Assembly (NCBI GenBank): GCA_013396525.1
Contig: VWYX01000253.1
Span: forward strand, 842,780 to 906,779
Source of the DNA: Chaetorhynchus papuensis
Lineage: Eukaryota; Chordata; Aves; Passeriformes; Rhipiduridae
Length of the DNA: 64,000 nt
Direction of reading: 5' to 3'
Shown here in pieces: positions 1 through 12,239 of the stretch. Numbering within the stretch: position 1 is the stretch's first letter; each line of letters starts with the position of its first letter. The notes under the pieces were generated by a model, which worked only from the letters and a program-made list of their open reading frames with translations, was not told the DNA's origin and made no database searches. The position numbers were made by a program, and so were the translations under genes.

Positions 1-2309
1 ATTCCCTGTCACTGGGCTCGCTCCAGATCCCAGTCCTCGATTCACCCCACGCCCCGGGGACAGGAGCTGCTCACTCAGTGCCAAGGGCAGCGCTGATGGA
101 AGCAGAGAAGAGAGAACTGCACAGATGCAGCTTTGAATGGCATCACAAACAAACCACGAGCAGCTCCGAAAGCAAAGCAGGGTCCCAGGAATGAAAGTCC
201 TGTTCGTTTGTGTGCAGATAAAAAACAATCTTTGCAGAGGTGAATGGGCAAAGTCACGCAGCATTTCCACTTCTCTCATCTCCAGTGTTTGTTCTGGGCC
301 TCCACAGCCCTCAGAGAGGCTTCAACATCTGAGGAAAACAAATTTCAGTGCATCACTTTGAATAATCCTGACTGAGTCATCAATTTAAAACCCCAATTCC
401 TATTAGCACTTCTGCAGAGAGCTTTGATGAGGTTGTGGCTGTTGGCACCAGGAGTTTGTGGTGCACGTGATGATTCAGAGTCTCTCCCTCCCACAAACTG
501 ATTCCTTCTCACACAGAGCAGCAGGAATTGCTGTTTAAGGACCAGGAAAGGGAAAAAACGCCAGGAAAATCAGGGCCTCATCTGTCATGAGCTGCTCAGT
601 ATCAAGAGAGATTTTTATTGTAATCCCATGGGAAGCCCCTTTAGGGAAAGAAAGCCCCTTGTGTAGGGTGGATGTGCCCCTTGGTCCCCTGCAGTCTGGC
701 AAAAGGAAATTATTCCTAGAGCTGACAGCCCCCAGAGCAGCCAGGAAATGTCGATAAATCCTGGGAAGTGCTGTCCTTTAGCTCACGGGCTCATTAATGG
801 AGTGATGGGCCCTGGCAGAGGAATTGCCTTTCCTGGATTGCCATTGGCAGGGTGGTGACAATGACCCGGTGACCTCGGCAGGCAGTGGGGCAGCTCCCTG
901 CACCCTCCAGCACAGAGTAATTACTGCTGGGATAGCTTTTGGGGGAGAAGAATAAAAAAAATAACTCCATTTAGCAGCCTTGAAGGTCACCAGGTTTTGC
1001 TGTCGGTGGGTGACGTCTTGGATTTTGTCACTGAAAGGAAAAATGTGGCTCTGCTGTGTCTGTGATGGGAACGAGCCTGGCAGGGTGGGGTTTGCTCCTG
1101 GGGTTGCTCATCTGGAGGTGGGGGGAGCTTGGAGTCAAAGATCAGAGGCTGGAGAAGGGATTCTGGGGAGTGTGAGCAGGGAAAGGAGCCCTGGAGGGGC
1201 CCAAAGCCGAGCAGGGATTTCTGATGGGATCTGGACTTCTCCTTCCCAGCAGTGCCCCTGGAACTGCTCCCCAGGTCAGAGGGGAGGAGGTGGCAGATGG
1301 AACTCAGCAAAGGCATCGTGAGAGGAGAGGGCTCCATGAGCTGCTGCAGCCTCCCCCTCGGAGATTGGCTTCATTTCCTGGTTCAGCAAACGAGAATTAC
1401 TGGGAGATGCTGCTCAGAAATGAAGGTCTAATGATCTCCAATTTATTCTCAGTCCCACTGGCAGCCCAGCCTTTATGACAGAGTATTTTTAATTAGTTTT
1501 TGAGTTTCCTCTTTGGAAGACCACAGGCTCCAGATGGCAGGTGAGCTCATCCCCTCACCGTTTTAGGGACTTTGGCCTGTTTTCCTTCTCTTCATCTCTC
1601 CCTGTTCCAATGCAAGCAGGGTGAAACAGCAAATCAGGAGGAAGGGATTAACAAGGAGTGAAAAACATCGAGCAGCAGAAATGGGAACAGGCTCTCAGCT
1701 CTCCCAAAGGGCCTGGTTTGAGAAGAGGGTGCTTTTATTGAGTGAAGAAAAAACCCTGAAAAAAAAACCAACCCCCACATGTAACGCATGAAAAGCCAAT
1801 TTCTCCTAAACAAGGCCTGGGAGCAGAGGAGTCCTCACTGCTGGAACGAGAGGATGAGGTGGAACCTGCCAGGATCAACACCAGAGCTGCTCTCGGGGTG
1901 AAACAGCAGCATTTTCATGGGGCTGTTGTCACCTGGAGAGGGTTCACAGCCAAAGGTGAAACTCTTACAGCTTCTGGCGCTCCTGGGCCAGACCCTGCAG
2001 CACTCCCAGCCCTCACCTGGAGCCAGGGCGATGTCGGGGATCTTCCCCAGGCTCCAGGGTGACACTCCCAGCCAGCCAAGCTCCTTTCATCCCCTCCACT
2101 GGAGAGGTGCAGCTCCTGCTCCTCCCTCACTGATAAAGAGCTGCCCCAGCAGGGAACCAGAGATGAAATCCCACAACGAACCCTTCTGAACAGGGGAAAT
2201 TCTCCTTGCCCTTTCCTGCTATTGGTGAGTCTATAAAAAGCCCCGAGCCCAGGGCACGTTCCAGGCCTGCACCTTCACGAGGGAAGCCTGAGCTCATTTA
2301 AAGTGTAAA
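1..2309. other. Noncoding stretch, no gene seen
   Basis: I see no coding exon, RNA gene or clear transposon here. The sequence is mixed in composition. Small open frames occur on both strands but overlap each other and show no domain. A CRE-type core TGACGTC sits at 1011-1017, and a short A-rich run lies near 1748-1767. The stretch from about 360 to 480 is more A+T-rich and could be a weak regulatory block, but nothing in it is decisive. Confidence 0.5.
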
Positions 2310-2530
2310 TGGCAGCGGATCAGGAACTTCCCGCTGTTCCCAACGCTGACACTTCCTGTAATTTGCATGATAAAATTCTGCTGATTTCAGAAAGCATTTC
2401 TCGGGACGGATTATTTGACACCCAGACTGTATGTTAGGGAATAAATTATTTTGTTCTGTTCCAAACTGATCACAGCCATGAATTCCGATTTGCTGACACT
2501 GAGTCCCAAACAAAAGCACAGAACCTTGTC
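2310..2530. promoter_or_regulatory. Candidate conserved noncoding element with POU octamer
   Basis: This is an A+T-rich, high-complexity block between G+C-rich spacers. It contains an exact POU octamer ATTTGCAT at 2361-2368, a GGATTA word (OTX/bicoid class) at 2408-2413 and AATTATTT-type sequence near 2443. It has no repeat similarity and no open frame of note. The composition and motif content fit a developmental enhancer. Function and conservation are inferred, not shown. Confidence 0.3.
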
Positions 2531-2887
2531 TAATAGTGCTGTGAAAAAGGATATTCAGGAAATATTAACAAGTTTCATATGGTAATTTATGTAAATAGAA
2601 ACCATAACTCAGTTGAAAAGATTCAGTTGAACCTATAGAAAGAGTCTGAAAGCCAAGGTTCTCATGATAAAACATAAATTGAGACTTAGTCTTTACAACC
2701 CAAATGTTGTGCTTTCTGGTACAGAACAAAGAAGGGAAAACCAGAAGCTTCACTTTAATTAATAAGTGAAACATTTCCCAGTTTGGAGTTTAGGATCTGC
2801 AGTGGGGCACTTTTCCAGGGTTGGGAACAGAGCCTTTCAAACGGCATCTCTGTGGAAAAGACATTGCAGCATCAACGTCCCTGGGCA

Positions 2888-2987
2888 GGGACACCTCCCT
2901 GGTGACACAGGGACACCTTCCTGGTGACACAGGGACACCTCCCTGGTGACACAGGGACACCTTCCTGTTGACACAGGGACACCTCCC
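2888..2987. repeat. 22-bp minisatellite, about 4.5 copies
   Basis: Four near-identical 22-bp units (2888-2909, 2910-2931, 2932-2953, 2954-2975) are followed by a partial fifth. Each begins GGGACACC and ends GACACA. The partial fifth copy (GGGACACCTCCC) is continuous with the CR1 fragment that follows, so the array looks like a local expansion of CR1 3'-end sequence. Units alternate between CTCCCTGG and CTTCCTGG or CTTCCTGT, which suggests a two-unit step in the expansion. Confidence 0.85.
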
Positions 2988-3232
2988 ACTGTCCCAGGCT
3001 GCTCCAAGCCCCATCCAGCCTGGCCTTGGACACTTCCAGGGATCCAGGGGCAGCCACAGCTGCTCTGGGCACCCTGTGCCAGGGCCTGCCCGCCCTCACA
3101 GGGAACAATTTCTTCTTGATACCCAGTAAACCTGCTCTCTTTCAGTTTAAGCCATTCCCCTTTTCCTGTCAGTCCATGCCCTTTTGGGAAGTCCCTCTCC
3201 AGACTTCTTGTAGCCCCTTTAGGCTCTGGGAT
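2976..3232 (-). mobile_element. CR1 LINE 3'-end fragment
   Basis: Read on the minus strand, this is the tail region of an avian CR1 non-LTR retrotransposon. Diagnostic blocks are the 'cactgtcccaggctgctcc' part near 2988, 'ggccttggacacttcc' near 3022, 'gatccaggggcagccac' near 3041, 'ctctgggcaccctgtgcc' near 3063 and 'gaagtccctctccag' near 3188. It is the longest CR1 piece in the window at about 257 bp. It is 5'-truncated as usual and retains no reverse-transcriptase frame. Confidence 0.85.
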
Positions 3233-4096
3233 CAGCCACTCCCTCCCCAGCAGACACCCAAGATCCTGATGATCTCCGGATGCAGATCAAAGTGGAGACT
3301 CTGAGTTTTCTTTGGTCTCGGGCACCTCCACCGAGGTGATTTCCAACCTTCCCAGAGCCAGCCTCTCCATATCTAGTCTGAGCTTTGCAAAGACCATGTA
3401 TTTTAATTAAAGACTTTAATTAGTCTGCCCATAATCTGTCAGAGCTCTCGTGCTGAGACATAATTAATGTCTTACCTCTACCTTGCAACTTCCACTATGT
3501 GTGTGCTTTCCAAATAAATCTGCTCTTGTGTTTGAAGGGACAGAACAATAACAGCACTTGGCACTTCCTCCTGCTGGAATAACTGAGTTGTGCATTTATC
3601 AAGGGGCTTTCTCTGAGGCTGCCCAAAGGGCAGCAGAGAGCTGTGTGTGTACTCAGCACCTCGCCAGACTGAGCCTCCAGCACACAATCGATATTTATAA
3701 ATTGTGCTCCAACCTTAAGGCAGCCTGGGACATTCTGGGGGTGCTGGGCTTTGTTTGGTTTCCAACAGCAAAATACCAGAGGCCAGAGTCTGAGGGATGT
3801 TGGAAACCAAACTGTTGACACTCAAAATTCGAAGGAAAGCTCTCCTAAACAGCTCAGTTTCCATTTTGGCACTGAAATGAGAGTTGACGTTGTCGGGATT
3901 GCAGCACGTTGGGTCTGAGGCTTAACTGCAAAGGAGCTTTTAGTCCTGGGTGATCTCTGGCTGCTGGGGCTTGCATCTCCTTCTACAAATGAATCACACA
4001 GAGCCACCTCAGCACTGCAGAAATGGGGCAATAATCTAAAGAAAAGGGGCTCAGGATTGCACAACGAACATCTCTGCTGTCCCTGGCTGTGGAGAA
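3233..4096. other. Noncoding stretch with A+T-rich block
   Basis: No gene is seen. The part at about 3390-3480 is A+T-rich with two TTAATTA-type words (near 3403 and 3416) and ATAATTAATG near 3460. It resembles a homeodomain-bound noncoding element. The rest is unremarkable, with short open frames on both strands that lack recognisable domains. Confidence 0.4.
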
Positions 4097-4143
4097 CCCA
4101 TCCCCCATCCCACTCCTGCCTGCCCCATCCCTCATCCCACTCC
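4097..4143. repeat. 27-bp imperfect direct repeat, two copies
   Basis: Two 20-bp copies of a CCCATCCC-N-CATCCCACTCC type word (4097-4116 and 4124-4143) differ at one base and repeat with a 27-bp period. It is a pyrimidine-rich minisatellite seed. Confidence 0.6.
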
Positions 4144-4600
4144 TTGCAGGGCCAGTTATGATGTGTAACTAAAGCTGGAGGCCCAGGGGCCGGGCTGTTG
4201 TTGAGTCCCTGCTTCAGCCGGGCCCTTTATTGTTATTAACGATGAGATCCTGCGGCTGGGCCGCTAACGAGCCTCAGCTCCCTCCCGTGGGCTCATTTCT
4301 CTTCCCCCCTCAAACTGTCATTCCAGAGTCAATTACTTCTGCCTGCATCTGTGTCAGGGAGCGGGGTACCAGCACCCCCAGCCAGCTCTCCCTGTGCTCC
4401 CGTTCCAGGCTGATTCCAGCCCCGTCCCTGCGTTTGCTGAGCAGAGTACGGAGCATCCTCCCATCTGTCTCACTTAAGTGGCACCAGGCGCCTCGGCACT
4501 GGATGGAGACATCATTTTTACTGCGCCGAGTTCTGGTGCTTGTTTTTGCTCTGAATTATTTACTAACCCACTCCTGAGCGGGGAGAGGCGTGGGGCTGGA
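4144..4600. promoter_or_regulatory. Candidate conserved noncoding element
   Basis: This is a high-complexity block with scattered CpG and an ATTGTT SOX-type core at 4229-4234 followed by ATTAACGATGAG. A second A+T-rich patch with AATTATTTACTAA lies near 4553-4567. An open frame of 115 codons on the plus strand crosses it but matches no known domain. An enhancer role is inferred from composition alone. Confidence 0.3.
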
Positions 4601-4629
4601 GGAGGGAGGCGGCGTTTTTAGATTGGGTG

Positions 4630-4840
4630 GTGGGAGGAAGAGCAAACAATTTTTCAAGCATCACTCAGAAACTCTGCTGTGATTTTCTCGCCTTTGTTCC
4701 ATCTCGTGTTAAACATGTTTGTGTCAGGCAAACAACCCACATTAGATGGAATTTCACACCATTCAAAGCATCAGTGTCTCCAGCCTTAATGTGTATTATG
4801 TTCAAACATGCAACGTAATCCATCACAAACCCCTGCAGAC
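4630..4840. promoter_or_regulatory. Candidate conserved noncoding element
   Basis: This is an A+T-rich, non-repetitive block. It includes AACAAT (SOX-type) near 4646, TTAAACATGTTTG near 4709, ATTAGATGG near 4741 and TTAATGTGTATTATG near 4786. Flanking sequence is G+C-rich spacer. No splice-bounded frame is evident. Confidence 0.3.
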
Positions 4841-6299
4841 CTCGCGCTTCCCTCCCAGTTTATCTGCTCGAAGCTCCCTCCCCTCACGCACGTAGCCAAC
4901 CTTCTGTCGGTGGGTTTTTTTATTTATTTGGAAACAGCAGAGCAGATTCTCAGTCAGTGTTCGCTATCACAGCTCCTCTGGCTCCCTGCCCGTGGATTTA
5001 TCCCAGCAGAGGGGCCGTGCTCGTGGCTGGCTGGAATCTGCGGCTGCAGGATTAACCGGGGGGTTTATCCCGGGGTCTGCTCCCAGCACACCCAAACTGA
5101 CCAAAGCTCTCTCATCACACCCTGCACGGCTGCCAGGGCCTGCCCTCCCCCCGGACTCACCTGGAAAAAATCCATTGTTTGGCCAGGAGGAAAATGTTTG
5201 GAAATGAAGCACGAGGTTTGCACAAGGAAGGAAGGCAGCTCTGGAGGAGCCTGACCCGGAGCATCAGTGCTGCTGCTCTGAGGGGTTTGCAGCTCTGAAA
5301 AGGAGCAAAATGGACTGGAAAGGGGAAAAAAGCTTTGGGTTTGTTTGCAGGACTTAATGCTAACAGAGCCAAAACCAACAAACCCAAAACCTCTCCAATA
5401 GGGAGGAAAAATCTGTATTTGGTGTGAAGCAGAAGAGCAGTGACTCCTCTGAAAAGGATCCTGAAATAAGTACCAGGGATACTTTAGATTATAACAGATA
5501 TTGAATTAGATTATATTGAAACTATGGAGTTTTAATTTAAAGAGCAACACTGTGCTGAACAACACTCTGGTCTTCACTGAGAAGCTTTCCTTGGGAAGAG
5601 ATCTCCAGCGAATTTTGAACCACTTTTGAGTCTATCTGGCTTTTCTGATAGAAATAGCAGGAAATATTGTGGCATGTCTAATTCTGTTTTTCACTGGTGA
5701 CTTAATTTTTTTCCTTCAAACTCATTTTTTTTAGCACAGCCTCCCCATTTCAGTTCATTTTTTTGCAGTGCACATCTTCATCTCTCATCACTCGGCGCTC
5801 ACCATTTAGCGTATCAACATGGCAATTTCTGCAAATCAGAAAGCAAAGCCATTAACATTTGAAGTGGAAATTTTGAGTTTCTGATCATTAAATAGCTTGG
5901 AAATGTAGGAAAAAATAACCTCCCTCTCCTTTAGTCCAAAGCTCCCAAATAAAACCCTCAGATGAAGGGGTCTGGATGAGTCTGAGTGCTTCTCCCAGAT
6001 GGGGAGACAGTGACCATCGCTCAGTTCTGACCTTCCACACGGATCCCACCAACCAGGGCAGGGGCAGGGGGTGGAATTCCGTGATCTTTGAGTCATTTCC
6101 CACCTAAACCCTTCTAGGATTTTGTGTTTCTCTGACCCTGCTGCACCTGCCCCTGATTTGGGACATTTGGGCAGTGAACACAGGACTTGGGACTGTGGCT
6201 GCAGCACATTTGGGGTTCCAAGATCAAAAACAGCAGTTGCATATTTTACTGTGTGTGATTTAGGGAAATATGGTCCATTCCATCTGCTTTGCATTAATT
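4841..6299. other. Noncoding stretch, partly A+T-rich
   Basis: No gene or transposon is recognised. The segment 4960-5270 is G+C-rich with overlapping open frames on both strands and no domain. The segment 5480-5840 is A+T-rich, with TTAATTTAAAG near 5530 and several T-runs. It could include a weak regulatory element. The 152-codon minus-strand frame at 5836-6294 shows no recognisable motif. Confidence 0.45.
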
Positions 6300-6600
6300 T
6301 GAATGACTGATTAAAAATACAGGTTGAGATATTACAGCTACTGATAATTTCTTCACATGGCTGGCTCTTAACGGATCGAGGGAAAATTGGGAATAAGGCT
6401 TTTTATCAATTTCCACAGGCAAGCTTTGCCATAATCCTTTTATTTCGTCGAGAAATGTGTTTGTTTGTAGACATTTTATTTGTTTAACAATTTCCCTCTT
6501 TTTCTTAATCTTTTCAGTAATTATTTCATATTCTATAAATATTTAAACTAATTTCATTCTTCCTAAGAATTATTCTATTTCACTTCATCCTTTTCCCAGT
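6300..6600. promoter_or_regulatory. Candidate conserved noncoding element, A+T-rich
   Basis: About 300 bp of A+T-rich but non-simple sequence with GATTAAAAATA near 6309, TGATAATTTC near 6342, CAATTTCC words, TAATTATTTCATATTC near 6519 and TATAAATATTTAAACTAATTT near 6534. No repeat family is recognised. The texture contrasts sharply with the G+C-rich DNA after 6600. Confidence 0.35.
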
Positions 6601-8019
6601 GAGCTTCAGCTCCTTCCCAAGCCCCTCAGCCTGGGATCCTGCTGATCATCCCTGGGATTGCCCAGGAGACTCAGCTGCCATTCAAGCCCCAAAATTAGGA
6701 ATAATTTTCTGTGGCTTCCCCCAGTGCATTGCTTGTCCTTCACCTGCTTTTATGGACTTGTTTGGTCCTTGACTTCCTGACCTCACGGTCTGAATTGAAC
6801 ACTTTTTTGTCTTTTGCAACCCCTCACCAGCCCGTCCTGCAGCACGGTTTTTAACTTCCTCCAGGTTCTGCCTCCAAGAAAATAAGCAGAATACTGAGCA
6901 GGGAAAGAGATGTTTCATTAACACCAACCCTGACATCACAAATATATCTTCTAATTGCTCCTCTGAAGGTGGAATCAATAGCTGGGCTTGCACAAGGGCT
7001 GAGACACTTCTAAAAAATTCCACATGCCATTTTTATTGGAGATGAATGTTGCTGAGAATTGGAGAGCTACTGTTTGCATGAGTGATCTGCCCAATTTGCT
7101 GCACATTACTCATAAATCTGGGAAGGAAAAAAAGTTATGTTGAACTCGTCTCTTACAAAAACACGGGCATTAGATCAGCGAGGGAAGGCAAACATAACAG
7201 ATGAAAGCCATTAGAGCTGGCTGGGCTTCTGCTGGTCTCGTTCCTTGAATATTTCCACTTTACCAGCTTAGAGAATGCATCTGCTCCTGACCTTGACCTC
7301 CCCACAATATTTATTGTGTTTGGGTGGGGAAAAGGAGAATACATTAAAACCCAAATCGAGGGGAGGAACAAGATCCATCCTCACACGCGTTTGGTGAGCA
7401 GCGAGCTCGCTCTCCCTTCGTGTGACACATTCCAAATTTGTTAAGACAACAAGGCTTTAACAAGGTCAGCACAAGCCTGTGACAAGCAGCTCTGAGATGG
7501 TTTGGAATCCACCAGGGTTTGTTGTTGTGGCACCCACACGGTGCCTGCAACCTGACAGGGACCTGCCTTGGAGGGGCTGGCATGGGGGGAGCTCAAACCC
7601 GTGGCTCTGCAGAGCCTGGTGGATGAAAAGAGTGGATTCTGTAGAGCAGAACTGCTCAGCTCGGTGTCTGGAGTGGGAATGGGCTTGGGGAGAGTAAAAA
7701 CTGCAGGGCTGGGGCAGGGCTGGTCCTTAAACACCTCCTGCCCAAAAGCTGCAGGGGCACTTCCAGTGCCCAGTAAATGGTGCCAGGTTCTGGTGGGGAG
7801 TGGGAACGCCACACACAGGCCAGGCCACGGGAGTCTGGGTGGTTTCCAGGTGGGTTTAAACCTGGGAAGCTGTTTAATCTCTCTGTGGAGAGGCAGTGAT
7901 GGGGTCTGTGGAGCCGAGGGCTGGATGAAAGTCGGGTGCTGTTTGATTACAGACTCCAGGCTGCAGAGGCAGCGTGGGGGCAGGCTCAGAGCTGCTGACC
8001 CAGCTCCATCACAGGTGAC
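6601..8019. other. Noncoding stretch with overlapping long open frames
   Basis: No supported gene is present. Between 7441 and 8242 both strands stay open: 213 codons on minus (7441-8082) and 224 codons on plus (7568-8242). Both translations are compositionally ordinary, carry no domain, signal peptide or motif I recognise, and lie in G+C-rich DNA where stops are rare. The segment 7020-7140 is A+T-rich and may be a minor regulatory element. Confidence 0.45.
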
Positions 8020-8290
8020 CTCTTTTTGTGGAGCCCCCGCTGCCGATTGTTCAATTTGGTTGTTTTTGTTGCCTGAAACCACTCATTTCAGCACTTGCAT
8101 AAATACTGTTCCCACTGCCCGAGACCTTGGGGCTTTCATTCCCGGATCTGTGATTGCTGGTAAATGTCATCATTTCTTGCATTGTGCAAATGCTACAGAA
8201 CGTGGTGTTCCAGCTCTCAAAGGCAAGGTCAGGGTGGGATGACAAAGGGAACGTGTTCAGTCACGCTGTTAAATGAAAGCTGGGTGTACA
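8020..8290. promoter_or_regulatory. Candidate conserved noncoding element
   Basis: This is a high-complexity block with ATTGTTCAATTTGG near 8046, GCATAAATACTG near 8097, GTAAATGTCATC near 8160 and TTGCATTGTGCAAATGC near 8176, the last an imperfect inverted repeat around a C/EBP- or POU-like word. No repeat similarity is seen. Confidence 0.3.
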
Positions 8291-9849
8291 ATGAACGGGG
8301 AGCTGCTGATCCAAGAGATGGAGAGGCTCGGAGCTGTCAGCATTTCCAAGGGTTTGAGGCAGAAATTCCCCATCTTGGGTTTTTGTGCTGGAGCCCTTTT
8401 GGAGGGTCTGTGTTTCCCCATCGCCTGCTGTGACTCAGGACATCCCCTGAGGATAAAACAAGGGGAGCTGCAGCTCCTTTTCCAGAGCTCTGGCTCAGGT
8501 GTCTGGGGAGGGACAGCAGGATACGTTTGTGCTGCGAAATGACTGATGCCAGTCCAAGGATTAAACCTGTGGCGCTGGGTTTACATTTCTCAGTGTCCTG
8601 CAAACCCAGGCCAGACTCTCCCTGGTGCTGATGTGAAATATTGTCCGTGTGGATGTTTCCTCCAGCCCTCTCCCGAGCCCAGGAGCCAAAGCCAGTGGAG
8701 ACCTTTGCTCTTCCTTTGGCCACAGCTGCCAAATCGAATCCCCTGCGCTGGCACCGGCGCTTTCCACAGCTCCGAATCAATTCCTCCATCACTCCCCATT
8801 CTTCGCTGTGATTAAAAACATGTGTCCCCTAATTAAGCTAACGAGGGATGGTTAATTGGCACACAGCCCCCCTCTGAGTGTGCTTGTCAGTGTCACCGTT
8901 CTGACAGGAGAAGGAGCACAGAGGAGGGACAGAGGGTCCTGCCAGAACTCGGGGCTGGCCCTGGGGGTGCAGCTTGGTTTGGGTGGCAGCTGTGGGTGGA
9001 GGGCAGGGGGAGCAGGGACAGGGCTGGCACTGCCATAAAACGGGGATTTTGAGGTGCTGGTGACCTTTTCTAGCGCTGCCTTGCCAAAACTCTGGTTTGA
9101 GTCCCCAAGGGAGGTGAAAGAGTTAAGGATTGGGTCCCCATTGTCCCAGCTTCACTTAATCAAAAAGAAAAAGAGAAAGGTAGAGCCAAGAGCTGCCGGG
9201 AGCAGCTCGTGCTCTGAGAAGCACCCACTTGGCTTTTGCTGTGGGAAAGGTTAAGTTTTGTTTTATTATCACTTGTGTTCGAGGCAGACTCAAAGATTTC
9301 TGTGGAGATCAAACCTCTGTCATGGTAACAGCTCTGCTCTCACCTGGGACTGACATTCCCTTGAGGAAGAGCCCGCAGTCAATGAGCTCCCGGGAACTTG
9401 GGGAGAGGCTTTTCTTCATCAGTGTTTGCCTGGCAAAGACTGGGCCTTGTCACCAAACCCTGCACTAAATTTGATTTTTTTTTTTTTTTGACATCAAGCT
9501 TTTGAACACGACAAGTCTGAAATATTCACCGTCCCTGTGGCTGGGATTTCCAGAGTCCTGCTAGAAATGTTGTTCTTGAGGATAACGGGAAGGGTGCAGG
9601 GGACTGGAGCAGAGCAGGGCTGCAGAGCCAAGTGGCAAAAATGGGGTCAAAAAGGGCCAGCAGAGCCCTGGTGAGGCAGCCAGGTTGTGCTGCAGAGCTG
9701 TGGGGTCAGGCACAGCATCCCTTTGGGTTTAGTGCGGGGTTTGTGGGACATGGGGCTGGCAGGGTTTGATTTAATGATCAGAATGAATTTCCCTGCAGGA
9801 GGGCAGGGAGGCGCTGGCTGGGCTGGCCCAGGGCACAGCTGCACTCACC
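8291..9849. other. Noncoding stretch, no gene seen
   Basis: This is mostly G+C-rich spacer. A short A+T-rich island near 8805-8862 contains CTAATTAAGC and GTTAATTGG and may be a homeodomain-bound site. A 15-base T run lies at 9475-9489. Short open frames on both strands carry no domain. Confidence 0.45.
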
Positions 9850-9909
9850 AGGTTTTCCATGCTGTCCTCAGGTTTTCCATGCTGTCCTCAGGTTTTCCAC
9901 GCTGTCCTT
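9850..9909. repeat. 20-bp tandem repeat, three copies
   Basis: Three copies of the unit AGGTTTTCCATGCTGTCCTC occur at 9850-9869, 9870-9889 and 9890-9909. The third differs by T to C in the middle and T at the end. It is a small minisatellite. Confidence 0.9.
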
Positions 9910-11997
9910 CCTCAGGCCAGGCCTGCAGCGCTGCTCTCCCAATCCCCCTGACCCCACAAAGGGTCGGGGGAGCTGTTTGGCTGCAGAGCTCAGGGATGGA
10001 GGAGAGCTGATCTGAGCCCACAGCCCCGTTCCACCTGCTGGCTGCTCCCAGCTGGAAACGCATCTCAAACCCTGCTCAAGTGACAGATTTGTCACCAAAT
10101 CTACTCTGTTCTGTCTGGGCTGATAAGGATGCCACTCCATGGATCACTCGAGGAGAGGTGTCTCAGAGACAGAGAAAAGCTCATATTTCTGCTCACTGAG
10201 GTGTTGCTGACACAATTTAGCATGTGGTACCCAGCTCATTTGGAATTCAGCGCCGACTTCATCCGCATCATAAAGTGAATCCTGTTTTACAATTCCCTTG
10301 AACATTCTCTAAATGATGGCATCTGAAAACAAGCAGCACAGTTTATGTGGTGGAATTGTGCTGCTGAAATTAATTCTTAGCTGTATAATCCAGGGTATCA
10401 GTCAGACACACACCAGGAGAGGGGCTGCAGGGACTGGGAGCTGAGAGACCCCTGTGCAGCTCAGCCCTGAAAGGCTTCACTGCTGCACTCCCAGGGCCAG
10501 AGGAGCAGGCATGGTAAATAAATGAATAAATGGAAGTTTGGCCCTGGAAAAAAATCATGTGAATTGAGTCGGAATTTGGGGGGGTGTTTGTTTTCCCAGG
10601 GAGTTTTTGCTTGTAAAAATCAAGGCCTTTCTTAGAGACAAATCAGTTACAGTGAAACAGATCTGTGCTGGAATTGCTGGCTCTGGTTTTCCAGCTTGGG
10701 TGCCTGACTTGCTCTGGTAGCACCAACCTCTGCCTCGTTATCTTATCTCTAGTGCTGCCACTTCCTTGGCAAGTGATCCTGGCCTAGACAGCAGATGCAC
10801 ACACAGGTGGAGGCTTGCAGCATGTCAGCTTTGTCAGCTGATTTAGAACGTCTTGGATTTCAATAATTCAGAGGCAAAGATGCTCCAGGCACCAGAGCAG
10901 CAGCAGCTGGGCAGTGATTGCTGATCTGAGTCAATAAATGATGGATAAATGCACATTAAAGTTGGACCTGTGGTCCAGGTGTGTAAATCCCCCTCTAAAG
11001 CATCCTTGGAATTGGCAAAAGCACCTGCTCTGAGCAGAACTAAACCTTCCCATCACCCCAGCCAGCCCCTCCAGGCTCTGTCCCACAGCTCTGGGACACT
11101 GAGCCGCTCTCCAGTTCCCTTTGTGCCAGATCCTGCTCTGTCCAGGCAGGGAGGAGCTGTGGGAGCTCATCCCTCATGAATCCTGTGCTGCTCCATCAGC
11201 TCCCGGCCCTGCCAGCTGGGAACCCACTTAGGAAGTTTCAAAGAGAAAGTGCTGTGATTCATTCTTCTGTGACCAATGGATTACAGGCAATTATTCCAAA
11301 ATTATATCCACATTTCCATTTACTTTCTTTGAAAACAAATAGAACCCAAAAAAAAAAAGGAAAAAGAGGAGAGGCAGCTCATTGAATAGTTCTGAAGTGA
11401 GAAAAGTGGCTCTCATTACTGCAACTCATCCCCTGAGTGTTTGGCCTCAGAATCCACAGCTCCTGATTGTTATTTGTTTTTTTTTCCAAGAGGATGCAGA
11501 TTCCAGTCCTTTCCCACTGCCATTTTCCACGCCTTGGATGTGAACTCCGAGTCCTTCATCTGCTCTTGCTGCTCCCCTGTGTTTGCTGCCCGGGTGCATT
11601 ATCAGCAAACCCAGCTGATTTTCTACCAACACTCAATACCTCTGTCTGATTTGTTTGCAATCCTCCTAAACCTTCCTGTTTGCCAGATATCCCAGCCCCT
11701 TAATCCAGGCACGAGCTGAGCATCCAAACGTGGGGTTTATGCAAAGTCCCTGTAAAGCTGCTCAGGCCTGGCCTGGGGGGCTGAGCCCGCTCTGGTTCCT
11801 GGCTCTGTGCAGGGGCTGCAGACGGAGGAGAGCAGCTGATTCCCCTGCAAACTCTGCATCTTCTGCGATTAAAGGAAAAAAAAAACATAAATAAATGAGG
11901 CATCACTCTGCTTTTCCCCTCCCTGCTCTGTGCAGAGCAGCTCCAGGCAGCTTTGTGTACAGTTCGAAGTCTTTGAGTATCTCTGTCTTGGAACCAG
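9910..11997. other. Noncoding stretch, no gene seen
   Basis: No gene, RNA or transposon is recognised. The composition is mixed. The block 10200-10380 is moderately A+T-rich with TTTAGCATG and AAATTAATTC words. A poly-A tract at about 11349-11358 and a T-run near 11477 are simple sequence. Open frames are short and unsupported. Confidence 0.45.
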
Positions 11998-12115
11998 GGA
12001 ATGGTTTGGGTTGGAGGGGACCTTAAAGCTCTTCCAGTCCACTGTCCCAGGCTGCTCCAGCCTGGCCTTGGACACTCCCAGGGATCCAGGGGCAGCCGCA
12101 GCTTCTCTGGGCAAG
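11998..12115 (-). mobile_element. CR1 LINE 3'-end fragment
   Basis: On the minus strand this carries the CR1 terminal region. It starts with 'ggaatggtttgggttggagg', then 'actgtcccaggctgctcc', 'tggccttggacactccc' and 'gatccaggggcagcc'. The copy is cut off inside the 'cttctctgggca' block. It is non-coding and truncated. Confidence 0.85.
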
Positions 12116-12239
12116 AACTTTTCCTACCCTGAGGGTCTGTGCCGCCTCCTCTCCAGGCTGTCACCGTCCCTGGAACGGGAGGGATTTGCTTGTTGAGTCA
12201 AATCCTGCTCCTCTGAACACCTCCTCCCATCTGGAGTGG

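Noticed and set aside
2888..2987. Regular repeats considered as a CRISPR array
   Set aside because: Units are directly adjacent with no unique spacers, and the genome is vertebrate. This is a minisatellite.
7441..8242. Opposed open frames of 213 (minus) and 224 (plus) codons
   Set aside because: Both strands are open at once in G+C-rich DNA. Neither translation has a recognised domain, signal peptide or motif, and no splice or promoter context supports a gene.
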